43,765 nt of DNA, taken from UBA7887 sp964408735. GTDB taxonomy: Bacteria > Pseudomonadota > Alphaproteobacteria > UBA7887. Shown piece after piece: positions 15,509-25,338 of the stretch (position 1 is its first letter; each line of letters begins with the position of its first letter). Under the pieces are notes generated by a model, which was not told the DNA's origin, did not search any database, and saw only the letters and a list, made by a program, of their open reading frames with translations. The DNA lies in contig CAYPAX010000025.1 of the NCBI GenBank assembly GCA_964408735.1, positions 1 to 43,765 of the forward strand. The letters run 5' to 3'. Both the position numbers and the translations under genes were made by a program.

Positions 15509-16302
15509 GCACTGTCGGTCCTTGGGATCTGGTTGCCGCGGGCTATACCGAGACCACGATGCCGTTCTTCCAGGGCTATATGGAGGCGGCCTTGGCGCTG
15601 GTCGAGCTGCGCAGCGGAGACGACATTCTCGATGTCGCTTGCGGCCCGGGCACCCTGGCGCTGGCTGCGGCCGGGCGAGTGGCTTCAGTCAAGGCGCTGG
15701 ACTTCTCCGAGAACATGCTGGCGATGCTGCACCAGGGCATGGCCGACGCTGGCGTGAGCAATATCGAGGCGCGGCAGGGCGACGGCCAGAACCTGCCCTA
15801 TAGAGACGGCAGCTTCGATGCCGCGTTTTCCATGTTCGGGCTCATGTTCTTTCCGGATCGGGCAAAGGGCTATGCGGAGATTCTCCGCACCCTGAAGCCC
15901 GGCGGCCATGTCTGTATCTCGAGCTGGGCGCCGGTTGCGGATTCGCCCCTGATGCAGACCATGTTCGGCGCCCTGATGGCCATTAACCCGGACATGCCGG
16001 CCCCGAAGACCGATCTGGAGTCCCTGGAAAATCCCGACGTGCTGACATCGGAAATCTCTGCGGCCGGATTCGGGGAAGTCGAGGTGCGGCGCGTGACAAG
16101 GAGCCTCAAGATCCCCTCGGCAGCCGCGTTCTGGGACGGCTCGGTCAAGGGCAGCGCGCCGGTGACGTTGATGAAGAACAGCATGTCAGAGGAAGCCTGG
16201 CGAGCGCAAAGCGAGATCGCGGTCGCTGCCGTGGATAAGGCCGTCGGCGCCTTCCCGGCCACGCTGTCGTCCGACGCCTGGCTCGGAACCGGCGTCAAGT
16301 AG
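15496..16302 (+). CDS. SAM-dependent methyltransferase (class I), paralogue of 12802-13614
   Basis: This 268-residue methyltransferase has motif I DILDVACGPGTLAL near 43-56, motif II VKALDFSENMLAML, motif III ARQGDGQNLPYRDGSFDAAFSMFGLMFFPDRA and the loop LRTLKPGGHVCISSWAPVADSPL. The AGAGAGG ribosome site lies inside the end of the peroxiredoxin gene and supports the ATG at 15496. Substrate unknown. Its resemblance to the methyltransferase about 2.7 kb upstream suggests an old duplication that now brackets the dehydrogenase, tRNA-Arg and peroxiredoxin genes. It converges on the hemerythrin-domain gene with only 23 bp between the stops, too little for an obvious terminator. Confidence 0.87.
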   Translation: MGILSTVGPWDLVAAGYTETTMPFFQGYMEAALALVELRSGDDILDVACGPGTLALAAAGRVASVKALDFSENMLAMLHQGMADAGVSNIEARQGDGQNLPYRDGSFDAAFSMFGLMFFPDRAKGYAEILRTLKPGGHVCISSWAPVADSPLMQTMFGALMAINPDMPAPKTDLESLENPDVLTSEISAAGFGEVEVRRVTRSLKIPSAAAFWDGSVKGSAPVTLMKNSMSEEAWRAQSEIAVAAVDKAVGAFPATLSSDAWLGTGVK

Positions 16303-16325
16303 AGGGACGGCGCTCTGCCGGCTGA

Positions 16326-16787
16326 TCAGGCCGCGTCGGCGCAGCCCTGGACTTTGACGGCCCGGCGGGCCGCCCAATCGGCTCCCAAGGCGGTCAGCGT
16401 CGCCTTGTCAAGGCATTGCCGGGCCATGCCGAACAGCACCATCTCCTCTTTCTGGAAATGGCCATGGGCCAGTTCCAGGAGCTGGCTGAGCACGCCTTTC
16501 AGAGCGGTGATGTCGGTTTCCCGCCCGGCGGCTTCAAGGAGATCGTCGATCTCGCGATGCTCGGCACGCATCACGGCCAGCGGCCCCATCGGCCCGAGGT
16601 GGGGCTCGAGCTGCGGGAACAAGAGCTCGTCCTCGATGCGGGCATGGGAAAGGAGCAGCTTATCCACGATGGCGCGGGCGTTGTGAATGTCGCGGATATC
16701 ATCGCTCTCGAGGATGGTGTCGCGCAAATGGTCGAACAGCGCGTAAATGACCGCGTGTTCGCCGAGGAGGGCGTCAGTGAGTTTCAT
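16326..16787 (-). CDS. Hemerythrin-like HHE cation-binding protein
   Basis: This 153-residue four-helix-bundle protein is expected to bind a di-iron centre. Candidate ligands appear in the usual order: His11 (LLGEHAVI), His20 (LFDHL), His and Glu in SHARIEDELLFPQL, His in RAEHREIDD, and His plus Glu in HGHFQKEEMVLF. Such proteins sense or bind O2 or NO, or help repair Fe-S clusters, but the function varies. I start it at the ATG at 16787 (MKLTDALLGEH); the longer frame adds six residues. A partly symmetrical TTAAC-N4-GTCAA sequence lies about 70 bp upstream and may be a Crp/FNR-family site. Confidence 0.87.
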   Translation of the reverse strand: MKLTDALLGEHAVIYALFDHLRDTILESDDIRDIHNARAIVDKLLLSHARIEDELLFPQLEPHLGPMGPLAVMRAEHREIDDLLEAAGRETDITALKGVLSQLLELAHGHFQKEEMVLFGMARQCLDKATLTALGADWAARRAVKVQGCADAA

Positions 16788-16855
16788 GAATGCGACTCTT
16801 CTCATATCTGGCCAAGGCTTGGACCGAGAATATGCGGGGAAGCCGGGGACCGGAC

Positions 16856-16869
16856 TTAACCGTGGTCAA
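16856..16869. promoter_or_regulatory. Possible Crp/FNR-family operator upstream of the hemerythrin gene
   Basis: The sequence TTAACCGTGGTCAA reads TTGAC-N4-GTTAA on the - strand. It resembles the FNR/Dnr consensus (TTGAT-N4-ATCAA) with imperfect half sites. It lies 69 bp before the ATG of the HHE gene, a sensible distance, and such regulators often control NO- or O2-linked hemerythrin proteins. The match is imperfect, so this is suggestive only. Confidence 0.3.
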
Positions 16870-16918
16870 GGCGGATCTGTGCGAATAGTCATACGCGACA
16901 TGTCGTCGGAGAATATCG

Positions 16919-17386
16919 TCAGGGATTCTGGTTCCAGTCGGGGTCGCTGCTCGGGGTCAGCGGCGTGTCACCCACCAGCAGGCCCTTGCCCGGGACATAG
17001 TTGATCTCGAGGCGGATACCGCCGGGATCCTCGAAGACGAAATAATAGTAGCCCGGCGCCCAGTCGCCCTCCATCGGGCCGCGATCGATGAAGCCGCCCA
17101 TATCGCGCAGGAACTCGGCTGCCGTATCGACATCCTCCCGGCTGCGGGCGCGAAAGCACACATGGTGCAGGCCGACCCGGTTCTGGTGAAAGCGCTCGCC
17201 GGCGAATTCCTCAGCGCAGGGCTGGATGCCGAGCGCCGTGCGTCCGCCCACGTGGTAGAGGAAGCTATTGCCGTCATAGACCTTCGTCATGCCCAGGAAC
17301 GGACATAGGCGGGAGTAGAAGTCGCGCGACGTCTGCCACTGGCTCACCGTCAAGATGATATGCGCCGCGCCGTTTATCTCAATCAT
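16919..17386 (-). CDS. Glyoxalase/VOC superfamily protein
   Basis: This 155-residue protein has the paired beta-alpha-beta-beta-beta VOC fold. AAHIILTVSQWQTSRDFYSRLCPFLGM opens the first module. The second module contains GLHHVCFRARSREDVDTAAEFL and ends in YYFVFEDPGGIRLEINYV, which supplies the typical metal ligands: His in HHVCF and Glu in RLEINY. It could be a dioxygenase, lyase or antibiotic-binding relative; nothing specifies the substrate. The start is either GTG 17398 or ATG 17386. I favour the ATG, just before the first conserved strand, though neither has a good ribosome site. It stands alone, 65 bp after the phosphatase-like gene and on the same strand. Confidence 0.85.
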   Translation of the reverse strand: MIEINGAAHIILTVSQWQTSRDFYSRLCPFLGMTKVYDGNSFLYHVGGRTALGIQPCAEEFAGERFHQNRVGLHHVCFRARSREDVDTAAEFLRDMGGFIDRGPMEGDWAPGYYYFVFEDPGGIRLEINYVPGKGLLVGDTPLTPSSDPDWNQNP

Positions 17387-17451
17387 CGCCGGTGCCACAA
17401 CAAGGGGGTCACAAGTGACGGATTCGATCTGATTCTGTAGCGGTCAGGCTA

Positions 17452-18258
17452 TCACGCCTCCGCCGCGTCCTGCACCTCGCCGTTGGCATCGAGGCAGACG
17501 GCGGTGAGCTTGCCGCCGTGGCCGCAGCCGGTGTCGATGGTCATGGCGATGGAGTTCTCGGCCGGGCCGGCGTGGGCGGGGTCGTAGCCGCGCACGACGC
17601 GGCGGAAGCCTTCGACCGTGGTCTCGATGGCATCGAAGTCGCCGCCGCCCCACCACAGGGTGTCGCTTTGGGCCGAGAGCGGGCGCTGCGGGTCGAAGCC
17701 GGCGTGAACGAAAAGCAGCCCGTGATCGGCGGTTAATGCGGCGCGGCGCAGGCTCGCCAGCAGTGCCTCGTGGCCGGGGTGCGCGCGCACGCTCTCGCGC
17801 AATTCCACCGACCAGCGGGCCAGTGCGAGAGGCCCTTCGCGGCAGCGCATGCGCACCGCGTCCGCAATGATGCCGTAGGCTTCGAGGGTGGCGTCGAGCC
17901 CTTGCGCCAGCATCCATTCGAGCACCTGGGCGGGATCCTGGGCGATCTGGATCTGCAGCAGCTTCTGCCACATCTCCTCCTGGGCGCCGCGCAGATGCAC
18001 GATATCGCCGTCGAACAGCGTGAAGCGCGCCATCAGGGCGCGGCGAAACAGCAGCAGCTCGTCGAGGGTGCCGGTGATATCGGGCCCGAGGCCGAGATAA
18101 TTGCCGAGATAGACCAGGCGGTCGCCGGGCTCGAAGCGGGCCTCCATGGCGCCGTGCAAAGCCGCGAGGCGGTCGCGTTCGCCATGAACGGCAGCCACCG
18201 CCCAGACCCGGCGGGCGCCGGTCATGACCGAGAATTTATCGGGTTCGGTCGTTGCCAC
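17452..18258 (-). CDS. Calcineurin-type metallophosphoesterase homologue with lost metal ligands
   Basis: This 268-residue protein aligns by eye with PrpE/ApaH/PP2A-like phosphoesterases. The family blocks GDIHG, GDYxDRG and GNHE appear here as AAVHG (22-26), GNYLGLG (52-58) and GAQE (91-94). The metal-binding Asp, the bridging Asp, the second-block Asp/Arg and the catalytic Asn-His are therefore all replaced, while the surrounding scaffold (PGDRLVYLG, IVHLRG, LLFVHAGFDP, DTGCGHGGKLTAVCLD) is well kept. I infer a non-catalytic pseudo-enzyme, perhaps a nucleotide or protein binder. GTG 18258 is the longest start; ATG 18225 is possible. It lies 76 bp downstream of carD on the same strand, so it probably shares its transcript. 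Confidence 0.75.
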   Translation of the reverse strand: MATTEPDKFSVMTGARRVWAVAAVHGERDRLAALHGAMEARFEPGDRLVYLGNYLGLGPDITGTLDELLLFRRALMARFTLFDGDIVHLRGAQEEMWQKLLQIQIAQDPAQVLEWMLAQGLDATLEAYGIIADAVRMRCREGPLALARWSVELRESVRAHPGHEALLASLRRAALTADHGLLFVHAGFDPQRPLSAQSDTLWWGGGDFDAIETTVEGFRRVVRGYDPAHAGPAENSIAMTIDTGCGHGGKLTAVCLDANGEVQDAAEA

Positions 18259-18334
18259 GCCCTGCCGCCGCTATTGGAAGTTGCCAGTCTTGCGGCCAGC
18301 AGTGTGGCATGGCGCTACGTCTTGGTCGAGCCGG

Positions 18335-18835
18335 TTACGCCGCCATCTTGAGGACATCCTCGAGGCGGCGGGTGGCGGCGGTCTGGTCGATATTCTCGAC
18401 CGCGGCGAACTCCCGCGACAGGCGGTCTAGCGCGGCCTCGTAGAGCTGGCGCTCGCTGTAGGACTGCTCGGGCTGGTCCTCGCCTCGGTGCAGGTCGCGC
18501 ACGACCTCGGCGATGGAGACGGGATTGCCGGAATTGAGCTTGGCTTCATATTCCTGGGCGCGGCGGCTCCACATGGTGCGCTTGACGCGGGCGCGCCCGC
18601 GCAGCGCCGTGATGGCTTTGTCCATCTCGTCGGGGGTGGAGACCCGGCGCATGCCGCTGGTCGAGGCTTTGGCGAGAGGGACGCGCAGGATCATCTTCTC
18701 TTTTTCGAACGAGACGACGTAGAGCTGCAGCTCGACGCCGCCGAACTCACGGGTTTCGATGCCGGTGATCGCGCCCAGTCCGTGACAGGGATAGACCACC
18801 AAGTCTCCGGTCTTGAATTCGTTCCGTTTCGCCAT
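18335..18835 (-). CDS. carD: CarD-family transcription regulator
   Basis: This 166-residue protein has the N-terminal RNA-polymerase-interacting Tudor-like domain (FKTGDLVVYPCHGLGAITGIE, then LQLYVVSFEKEKMILRVPLAKA). A helical, basic C-terminal domain follows (RARVKRTMWSRRAQEYEAKLNSG through YEAALDRLSREFAAVE) that contacts promoter DNA next to the -10 element. CarD stabilises open complexes, notably at rRNA and stress-response promoters. The ATG at 18835 begins MAKRNEFKTGD, with a GAGG ribosome site some 11 nt upstream; the longer frame adds an unconserved N-terminus. The fdxA-carD order is common in Alphaproteobacteria, and the 269-bp gap upstream probably carries its own promoter. Confidence 0.93.
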   Translation of the reverse strand: MAKRNEFKTGDLVVYPCHGLGAITGIETREFGGVELQLYVVSFEKEKMILRVPLAKASTSGMRRVSTPDEMDKAITALRGRARVKRTMWSRRAQEYEAKLNSGNPVSIAEVVRDLHRGEDQPEQSYSERQLYEAALDRLSREFAAVENIDQTAATRRLEDVLKMAA

Positions 18836-19104
18836 GTGTGCTTGCCTCGACCCAGCTATTGAAAATGCGTTGTTTTGTCGCGCCACCGCACGACAGGCCC
18901 CTCCGGCACCTCAACGAGCGGGGCGCCGATGCGTTGTTCGGGACCCTGGCCCCGGGGATTCCTTGCTTCCCGCGAAACAAAAGCCGCCACCGCCACCCGC
19001 GGCAACGACTCTGTCACGTTAGATTGGAAAATGTATCACATTTTGGGCGAAAATGACAGCCTGGCTGACACACGCTTGGCGCAGAGCTGGGTCACGTTAG
19101 GCGG
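18836..19104. promoter_or_regulatory. carD upstream region with a repeated 10-mer and candidate promoter
   Basis: This 269-bp region between fdxA and carD holds no convincing gene. The 10-mer GTCACGTTAG occurs at 19013-19022 and, identically, at 19091-19100. On the - strand, CTGTCA (19054-19059) and TACATT (19030-19035), separated by 18 bp, could form a -35/-10 pair for carD; each hexamer matches only four of six consensus bases. The rest is GC-rich apart from an AT-richer patch at 19020-19055. Confidence 0.35.
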
Positions 19105-19446
19105 TCAGCCCTCGGTATTGCCCGGGTTGGCGCTGAAGTGGGCGTCGAACTTGCCGGCGACGTCCTTCCAGGCGTCGGCGTCGGACGGGGATTCGCCCTT
19201 GCGGGTGATATTCGGCCACTTCTCGGCATACTCGGTGTTGAGCTGGAGCCACTTGTCGAGGTCGCCCTCGCTATCGGGTAAAATGGCTTCGGCCGGGCAC
19301 TCGGGCTCGCAGACGCCGCAATCGATGCATTCGTCGGGATGTATGACGAGCATGTTCTCGCCTTCATAGAAACAATCGACCGGACATACCTCGACACAGT
19401 CCATGTACTTGCACTTGATGCAGCCTTCGATGACGACGTAAGTCAT
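19105..19446 (-). CDS. fdxA: Seven-iron (3Fe-4S/4Fe-4S) ferredoxin FdxA
   Basis: This 113-residue low-potential electron carrier has the Azotobacter FdI-like cysteine layout. Cys9, Cys17 and Cys50 fit the 3Fe-4S site and Cys21, Cys40, Cys43 and Cys46 the 4Fe-4S site, with extra cysteines at 12 and 25. The core reads CIKCKYMDCVEVCPVDC followed by CIDCGVCEPECP. The C-terminal extension (LNTEYAEKWPNIT) is typical of the proteobacterial form. The ATG at 19446 starts the conserved MTYVV; the longer frame overlapping the TerB gene is not conserved. It follows the TerB-like gene by 16 bp and may belong to the same transcript that continues toward carD. Confidence 0.95.
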   Translation of the reverse strand: MTYVVIEGCIKCKYMDCVEVCPVDCFYEGENMLVIHPDECIDCGVCEPECPAEAILPDSEGDLDKWLQLNTEYAEKWPNITRKGESPSDADAWKDVAGKFDAHFSANPGNTEG

Positions 19447-19462
19447 AGTCTCGCTTCCTCTG

Positions 19463-19933
19463 CTATAGTCCGAGCCGCGCAAGCACGCGTTTGCGGGCGT
19501 CGCCGCGTTCCCTGTCAGTGACATAGATCAGTCCGGCGACCCGGCGCAATAGGTTGTCTTCATAGTCGTGCAGAATGCCGTCGGCATAGGCCACCTCCCA
19601 GAGCATCTCGATGAGCTCGACGCGCTCCTCATGGCTGAAATGGCTTTTGGCGGCACTGGTGAAGCGAAAGACGCCGAGGGATTCGCTGGTGCGGCTTTCG
19701 GCATCGCCGACGAGCTCCTCGGCGGCGGTGGCGTCAAGGCCGAAACGCTCGCGCAGCAGGCTGGTGACGGTGGTGCGCTCGGCCTCGTCGAAGTCGCCGT
19801 CCATGACCGCGGTCTCGACCAGAAGCGCCGCTGCGGCGAGGCGCTTGTCGGCCTCGTCGTGGTCGGGCCTTGGCGCCTCGTCGTTGTCGCTGCTGCCGAA
19901 CAGGCCGCGCATGCGCTCGGCGAGTGTGCTCAT
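19463..19933 (-). CDS. TerB-like (tellurite resistance B family) protein
   Basis: This 156-residue mostly helical protein carries the TerB/DjlA-N acidic helical repeats. DKRLAAAALLVETAVMDGDFDEAERTTVTSLL is one metal-binding-like helix pair, and RVELIEMLWEVAYADGILHDYEDNLLRRVAGLIYV repeats the pattern ADGxxxxxE. Such stand-alone domains are widespread in Alphaproteobacteria and need not confer tellurite resistance; a stress or membrane-associated scaffold role is typical, but the function here is unknown. Its ATG overlaps the stop of the quinone oxidoreductase gene (ATGA), so it is the penultimate gene of the coupled run that begins at 23446. Confidence 0.85.
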   Translation of the reverse strand: MSTLAERMRGLFGSSDNDEAPRPDHDEADKRLAAAALLVETAVMDGDFDEAERTTVTSLLRERFGLDATAAEELVGDAESRTSESLGVFRFTSAAKSHFSHEERVELIEMLWEVAYADGILHDYEDNLLRRVAGLIYVTDRERGDARKRVLARLGL

Positions 19934-20910
19934 GGCAGCAGCACCGTCGAGCCGGTGGTCTTGCGGTCGGCGAGGTCGCGGTGGGCCTGGGCCGCGTCCT
20001 TGAGCGGGTAGCGGTTATGGATCTCGATCTTGACCTTGCCGCTTGCCACTACGTCGAAGAGCGCGTTGGCGGAGCCGACCAGGTCGGCGCGGCTGTCGGT
20101 ATAGACCATCAGCGAGGGGCGCGTGAGATAGAGCGAGCCCTTGGCTGCGAGGACGCCGGGGTTGAAGTCGGCTACCGCTCCCGAGGACTGGCCGAAGCTT
20201 GCCATGAGACCGCGGGGGGCCAGGCAGTCGAGGGATTTCTCGAAGGTGTCCTGGCCGACCGAGTCGTAGACCACGGGCACGCCTTTGCCGCCGGTGATGT
20301 CTTTTACCCGGGCAACGAAATCCTCACGCGTATAGACGATGGGGTGGTCGCAGCCGTGGGCGCGGGCGAGCTCGGCCTTTTCGTCGGAGCCCACCGTGCC
20401 GATGACCGTGGCGCCGAGCGCCTTGGCCCATTGGCAGGCGATCAGCCCGACGCCGCCGGCCGCGGCATGGAAGAGGATGGTGTCGCCGGGTTTCACTTGG
20501 TAGGTGCGCAGCAGCAGGTATTCGACGGTCATGCCTTTGAGCATCATCGCCGCGGCGGTTTCGTCGTCAATGCTGTCGGGCACGCGAACGACGCGGTCGG
20601 CGGGCATCAGGCGCGCCTCGGCATAGGCGCCCATGGGCGGAGCGGCGTAGGCCACGCGGTCGCCGACGGCGACACCGTCCACGCCTTCGCCGAGCGCCTC
20701 GACGCGGCCGGCGCCTTCGAGGCCGACAACGAAGGGCGGGTCGCCGATGGGATAGAGGCCGCTGCGGAAATAGATGTCGATGTAGTTGAGGCCGACGGCG
20801 TCATGGGCGATGCGGATCTCGCCGGGGCCGGGATCGCCGACCGCGACCTCTTCCCATTTGAAGACCTCGGGGCCGCCTGTCTCGTAGGCGCGAACGGCGT
20901 GGCTGGTCAT
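19930..20910 (-). CDS. NADPH:quinone reductase (zinc-free MDR family)
   Basis: This 326-residue cytoplasmic oxidoreductase begins MTSHAVRAYETGGPEVFKWEEV, the usual start of quinone oxidoreductase 1. It contains the substrate-domain segment LNYIDIYFRSGLYP, the family loop PFVVGLEGAGRVEALGEGV, and the NADPH site HAAAGGVGLIACQWAKALGATVIGTVGSDEKAELA. Catalytic zinc ligands are absent, as expected for this class. It should reduce quinones by one or two electrons and may help limit oxidative stress. I use the ATG at 20910, which overlaps the ogt stop (ATGA); the longer frame lies inside ogt and is not conserved. Confidence 0.92.
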   Translation of the reverse strand: MTSHAVRAYETGGPEVFKWEEVAVGDPGPGEIRIAHDAVGLNYIDIYFRSGLYPIGDPPFVVGLEGAGRVEALGEGVDGVAVGDRVAYAAPPMGAYAEARLMPADRVVRVPDSIDDETAAAMMLKGMTVEYLLLRTYQVKPGDTILFHAAAGGVGLIACQWAKALGATVIGTVGSDEKAELARAHGCDHPIVYTREDFVARVKDITGGKGVPVVYDSVGQDTFEKSLDCLAPRGLMASFGQSSGAVADFNPGVLAAKGSLYLTRPSLMVYTDSRADLVGSANALFDVVASGKVKIEIHNRYPLKDAAQAHRDLADRKTTGSTVLLP

Positions 20911-21403
20911 GGCGATACATCCCTCCTCGTTGCGGTGCCGGCGCACTCTAGATCACTCGCCGCTTCGTGCGTCAACAAAAGCTGCTTGGTGGCAACGCCG
21001 GCGCCGGCGCTGTAGCCGCCAGGACCGCCTGCCGCGACGACCCGGTGACAAGGCACGACGATGGGCAAGGGATTGGCGCCGCAGCCCCGCGCCACCGCCC
21101 TCGGGCCGCTGCCGATCGTTCGGGCGAGGTCGCCGTAGGTCGCTGTCGCGCCATAGGGGATGGCGAGCATGGCAGCGCGAACCCGGTCTTGATATGGCGT
21201 CGCGGCGGGCGCGAGGGGAAGGGAGAAACTCTTGAGTCGGCTATCGAAATAGGCCGCTAGCTGAGCCGTGCATTCGCTGAGGAGCGATGTCGATATCGAC
21301 CCGATCGAGCGTTCGGATGCGAGCCAGGTGATAGCCACGACGTGCTCGGCCGTCGCGGTGATGTGCAGCCGGCCCGCGGGGGTCTCGAGGGTGGCACTGT
21401 CCA

Positions 21404-21404
<1 letters not shown>
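20907..21404 (-). CDS. ogt: Methylated-DNA-[protein]-cysteine S-methyltransferase
   Basis: This roughly 165-residue suicide repair protein removes methyl groups from O6-methylguanine. The acceptor cysteine lies in IVVPCHRVVAAGG near residue 118, followed by GGYSAG. The helix-turn-helix segment with the arginine finger reads YGATATYGDLARTIGSGPRAVARGCGANP. The N-terminal half is short and poorly conserved, as in Ogt/AGT proteins. Two overlapping starts are possible, GTG 21407 and ATG 21404, both touching the stop of the DUF255 gene; I use the ATG. Its stop overlaps the quinone reductase gene, so three genes here are translationally coupled. Confidence 0.9.
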
Positions 21405-23446
<2,042 letters not shown>

Positions 23447-23571
23447 GGACCCTCGAGTCTCGCGCCGTCGCAGCCCTTGACGGCATTGAGTTGATGTTTG
23501 TAGCAGTATGAGGCGTCATTGCGCAGGGCTGCCGGGACACCTTACAAAGCCGCGCCTGAGAAAGGAATGCC

Positions 23572-23916
23572 ATGGTCGAATCTGACGGCAAACGGAACGG
23601 ATATTTTCGCGCCCACGTCTTTTGTTGCACCAATCAGCGCGATGCGTCCGATCCGCGCGGCTGCTGCCACGACCGTGGTGGTACGACGCTGCGCAACTAT
23701 ATGAAGGCAAAGGCGAAAAAGATGGGTATCGAGGGCATCCGCATCAACAATGCGGGTTGCCTGGATCGCTGCGAGGAAGGGCCGACCATGGTGATCTATC
23801 CGGATGGTGCCTGGTACCGCTGCAATAGCCGCGAAGACATCGACGAAGTGCTGCAATCGCATGTCGTCGAGGGTGTGCCGGTTGCGCGACTGCTATTACC
23901 AGATCGCGAGACGTGA
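23572..23916 (+). CDS. Thioredoxin-like [2Fe-2S] ferredoxin
   Basis: This 114-residue protein has the thioredoxin-like ferredoxin fold. Candidate cluster cysteines lie in HVFCCTNQR, RGCCHDRGG and NNAGCLDRCEEGPTMVIYP; the late C-x3-C pair followed by EGP is diagnostic. The core fold continues with YPDGAWYRCNSREDIDEVLQSHVVEG. It should be a soluble electron carrier whose partner is not evident. An AAAGGA ribosome site precedes the ATG at 23572. The stop overlaps the GTG start of mnmE (GTGA), so this small protein is co-translated with the tRNA-modification GTPase. Confidence 0.92.
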   Translation: MVESDGKRNGYFRAHVFCCTNQRDASDPRGCCHDRGGTTLRNYMKAKAKKMGIEGIRINNAGCLDRCEEGPTMVIYPDGAWYRCNSREDIDEVLQSHVVEGVPVARLLLPDRET

Positions 23917-25247
23917 GAGAGGCTATTCAAAACACGATAATCGCGCTTTCGACAGCGCCGGGTCGAGCAGGAATAGCCGTGGTTCGCCTATCCGGGCCGG
24001 CAGCAGGCGATGTTCTGCGAATCGTGGCGGGATCTCTACCGCCACCGCGTCGGGCGCATCTGGCGCGGCTGCGTGCGCCAGGGACGGCAGAGGCCATCGA
24101 TCAGGCGCTGGTGTTGTGGTTTCCGGCGCCACGCAGCTTCACCGGCGAAGATGTGGCAGAGTTCCACGTTCACGGCGGTGAAGCCGTAGTCGCGGCTTGC
24201 CTCGAGGCGGCGCTGGCGGTGGAGGGGGTATGCCTGGCTGAGGCGGGGGAATTCAGCCGCCGCGCCTTCATCAACGGCAAGCTCGACCTGACCGAGGCCG
24301 AAGGCCTGGCCGATCTGATTGCTGCCGAGACCGAGGCCCAGCGTCGCCAGGCCCTGCGTCAGCTCGATGGCGCTCTCGGTCGGCAGTACGGCGCCTGGGC
24401 CGAGCGCTTGGTTCGGGCGTTGGCCGATGTCGAGGCGGCGCTGGATTTTGCCGACGAGGCGCTGCCTGACGATCTGGTGGCGAACGCGGTTCCGGCTGTG
24501 GCAGAGGTGGCGCGGGAGATCGCAGCGCATCTCGACGACGGGCGCCGGGGCGAGCGCCTGCGCGGCGGCCTGTCGGTTGCGGTGGTGGGGCCGCCGAACG
24601 CAGGAAAATCCAGTATTATCAACCAGTTAACCAATCGGGATGTGGCCATTGTCAGCCCGGCGGCGGGAACCACGCGGGACGTCATCGAGGCCCATCTGGA
24701 TATCGGCGGCGTGGCGGTCGTGGTGGCGGATACGGCGGGCCTGCGCGAGGGTGGCGACGCCGTCGAGGCCGAAGGCGTGCGCCGCGCCCGCGCCCGCGCC
24801 GAGGCCGCGGATCTGGTGTTGGCGGTATTCGATGCAACGGCGGTGGGGGGACTCGATGATGAGGCCCTTTCCATCGTGGGCGAGGAGGGCTTTGTCTTGC
24901 TCAACAAGGCCGATCTGGTGACAGTGGCACTGCCGGCGACGATCGCCGGCCGGCCGGCCATCGCCACTTCCTGCGTGACCGGCGACGGGATTGAGGCCTT
25001 GGTCTCCGCCATCGCGGGAACCGTGGGGCCGGTGGCAGGCGTCGGTGCGCCGCTGACCCGCGCCCGCCATCGCGCCGCCTTGACCTCGTGCGTAGCAAGC
25101 CTGGAGCGCTTTGGCGGCAGCGATGCTCCGGAACTTGCGGCAGAGGATCTGCGGCAGGCGGTGCGGGAACTTGGGCGTATCACCGGGCGAGTCGATGTCG
25201 AGGATATCCTGGATGCCATTTTCGCTGAATTCTGTATCGGCAAGTGA
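23913..25247 (+). CDS. mnmE: tRNA uridine-5-carboxymethylaminomethyl modification GTPase MnmE
   Basis: This 444-residue GTPase works with MnmG to build the cmnm5 group on wobble uridine of certain tRNAs. The N-terminal tetrahydrofolate-binding domain has IALSTAPGRAGIAVVRLSGP, FTGEDVAEFHVHGG and FSRRAFINGKLDLTEAEGLADLI. The inserted G domain has G1 GPPNAGKSS at 226-234, G2/K-loop PAAGTTRD, G3 DTAG and G4 NKAD. The C-terminus ends EFCIGK, with the conserved catalytic Cys. The GTG start overlaps the ferredoxin stop by 4 nt, so translation is probably coupled. It lies directly before its partner gene mnmG, separated by a 91-bp spacer that contains a parS site. Confidence 0.97.
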   Translation: MREAIQNTIIALSTAPGRAGIAVVRLSGPAAGDVLRIVAGSLPPPRRAHLARLRAPGTAEAIDQALVLWFPAPRSFTGEDVAEFHVHGGEAVVAACLEAALAVEGVCLAEAGEFSRRAFINGKLDLTEAEGLADLIAAETEAQRRQALRQLDGALGRQYGAWAERLVRALADVEAALDFADEALPDDLVANAVPAVAEVAREIAAHLDDGRRGERLRGGLSVAVVGPPNAGKSSIINQLTNRDVAIVSPAAGTTRDVIEAHLDIGGVAVVVADTAGLREGGDAVEAEGVRRARARAEAADLVLAVFDATAVGGLDDEALSIVGEEGFVLLNKADLVTVALPATIAGRPAIATSCVTGDGIEALVSAIAGTVGPVAGVGAPLTRARHRAALTSCVASLERFGGSDAPELAAEDLRQAVRELGRITGRVDVEDILDAIFAEFCIGK

Positions 25248-25248
25248 G

Positions 25249-25264
25249 TGTTTCACGTGAAACA
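25249..25264. promoter_or_regulatory. parS centromere site 1
   Basis: TGTTTCACGTGAAACA is a perfect 16-bp match to the universal chromosomal parS palindrome. It begins 2 bp after the mnmE stop, in the mnmE-mnmG spacer. ParB, encoded about 3.4 kb downstream, should bind and spread from here. Confidence 0.95.
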
Positions 25265-25338
25265 TGTGCCGACATGGCTGGCGCCGGTCGCCCTCAGGGT
25301 GGTAGGGAGAGGCCCGGGATCGCAATAGAGAACGCCTG

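Noticed and set aside
23447..23571. A -35-like TTGACG (23477-23482) in the divergent gap as promoter of the [2Fe-2S] ferredoxin gene
   Set aside because: The hexamer 18 bp downstream (TAGCAG) matches only three of six -10 positions, so the promoter cannot be supported.
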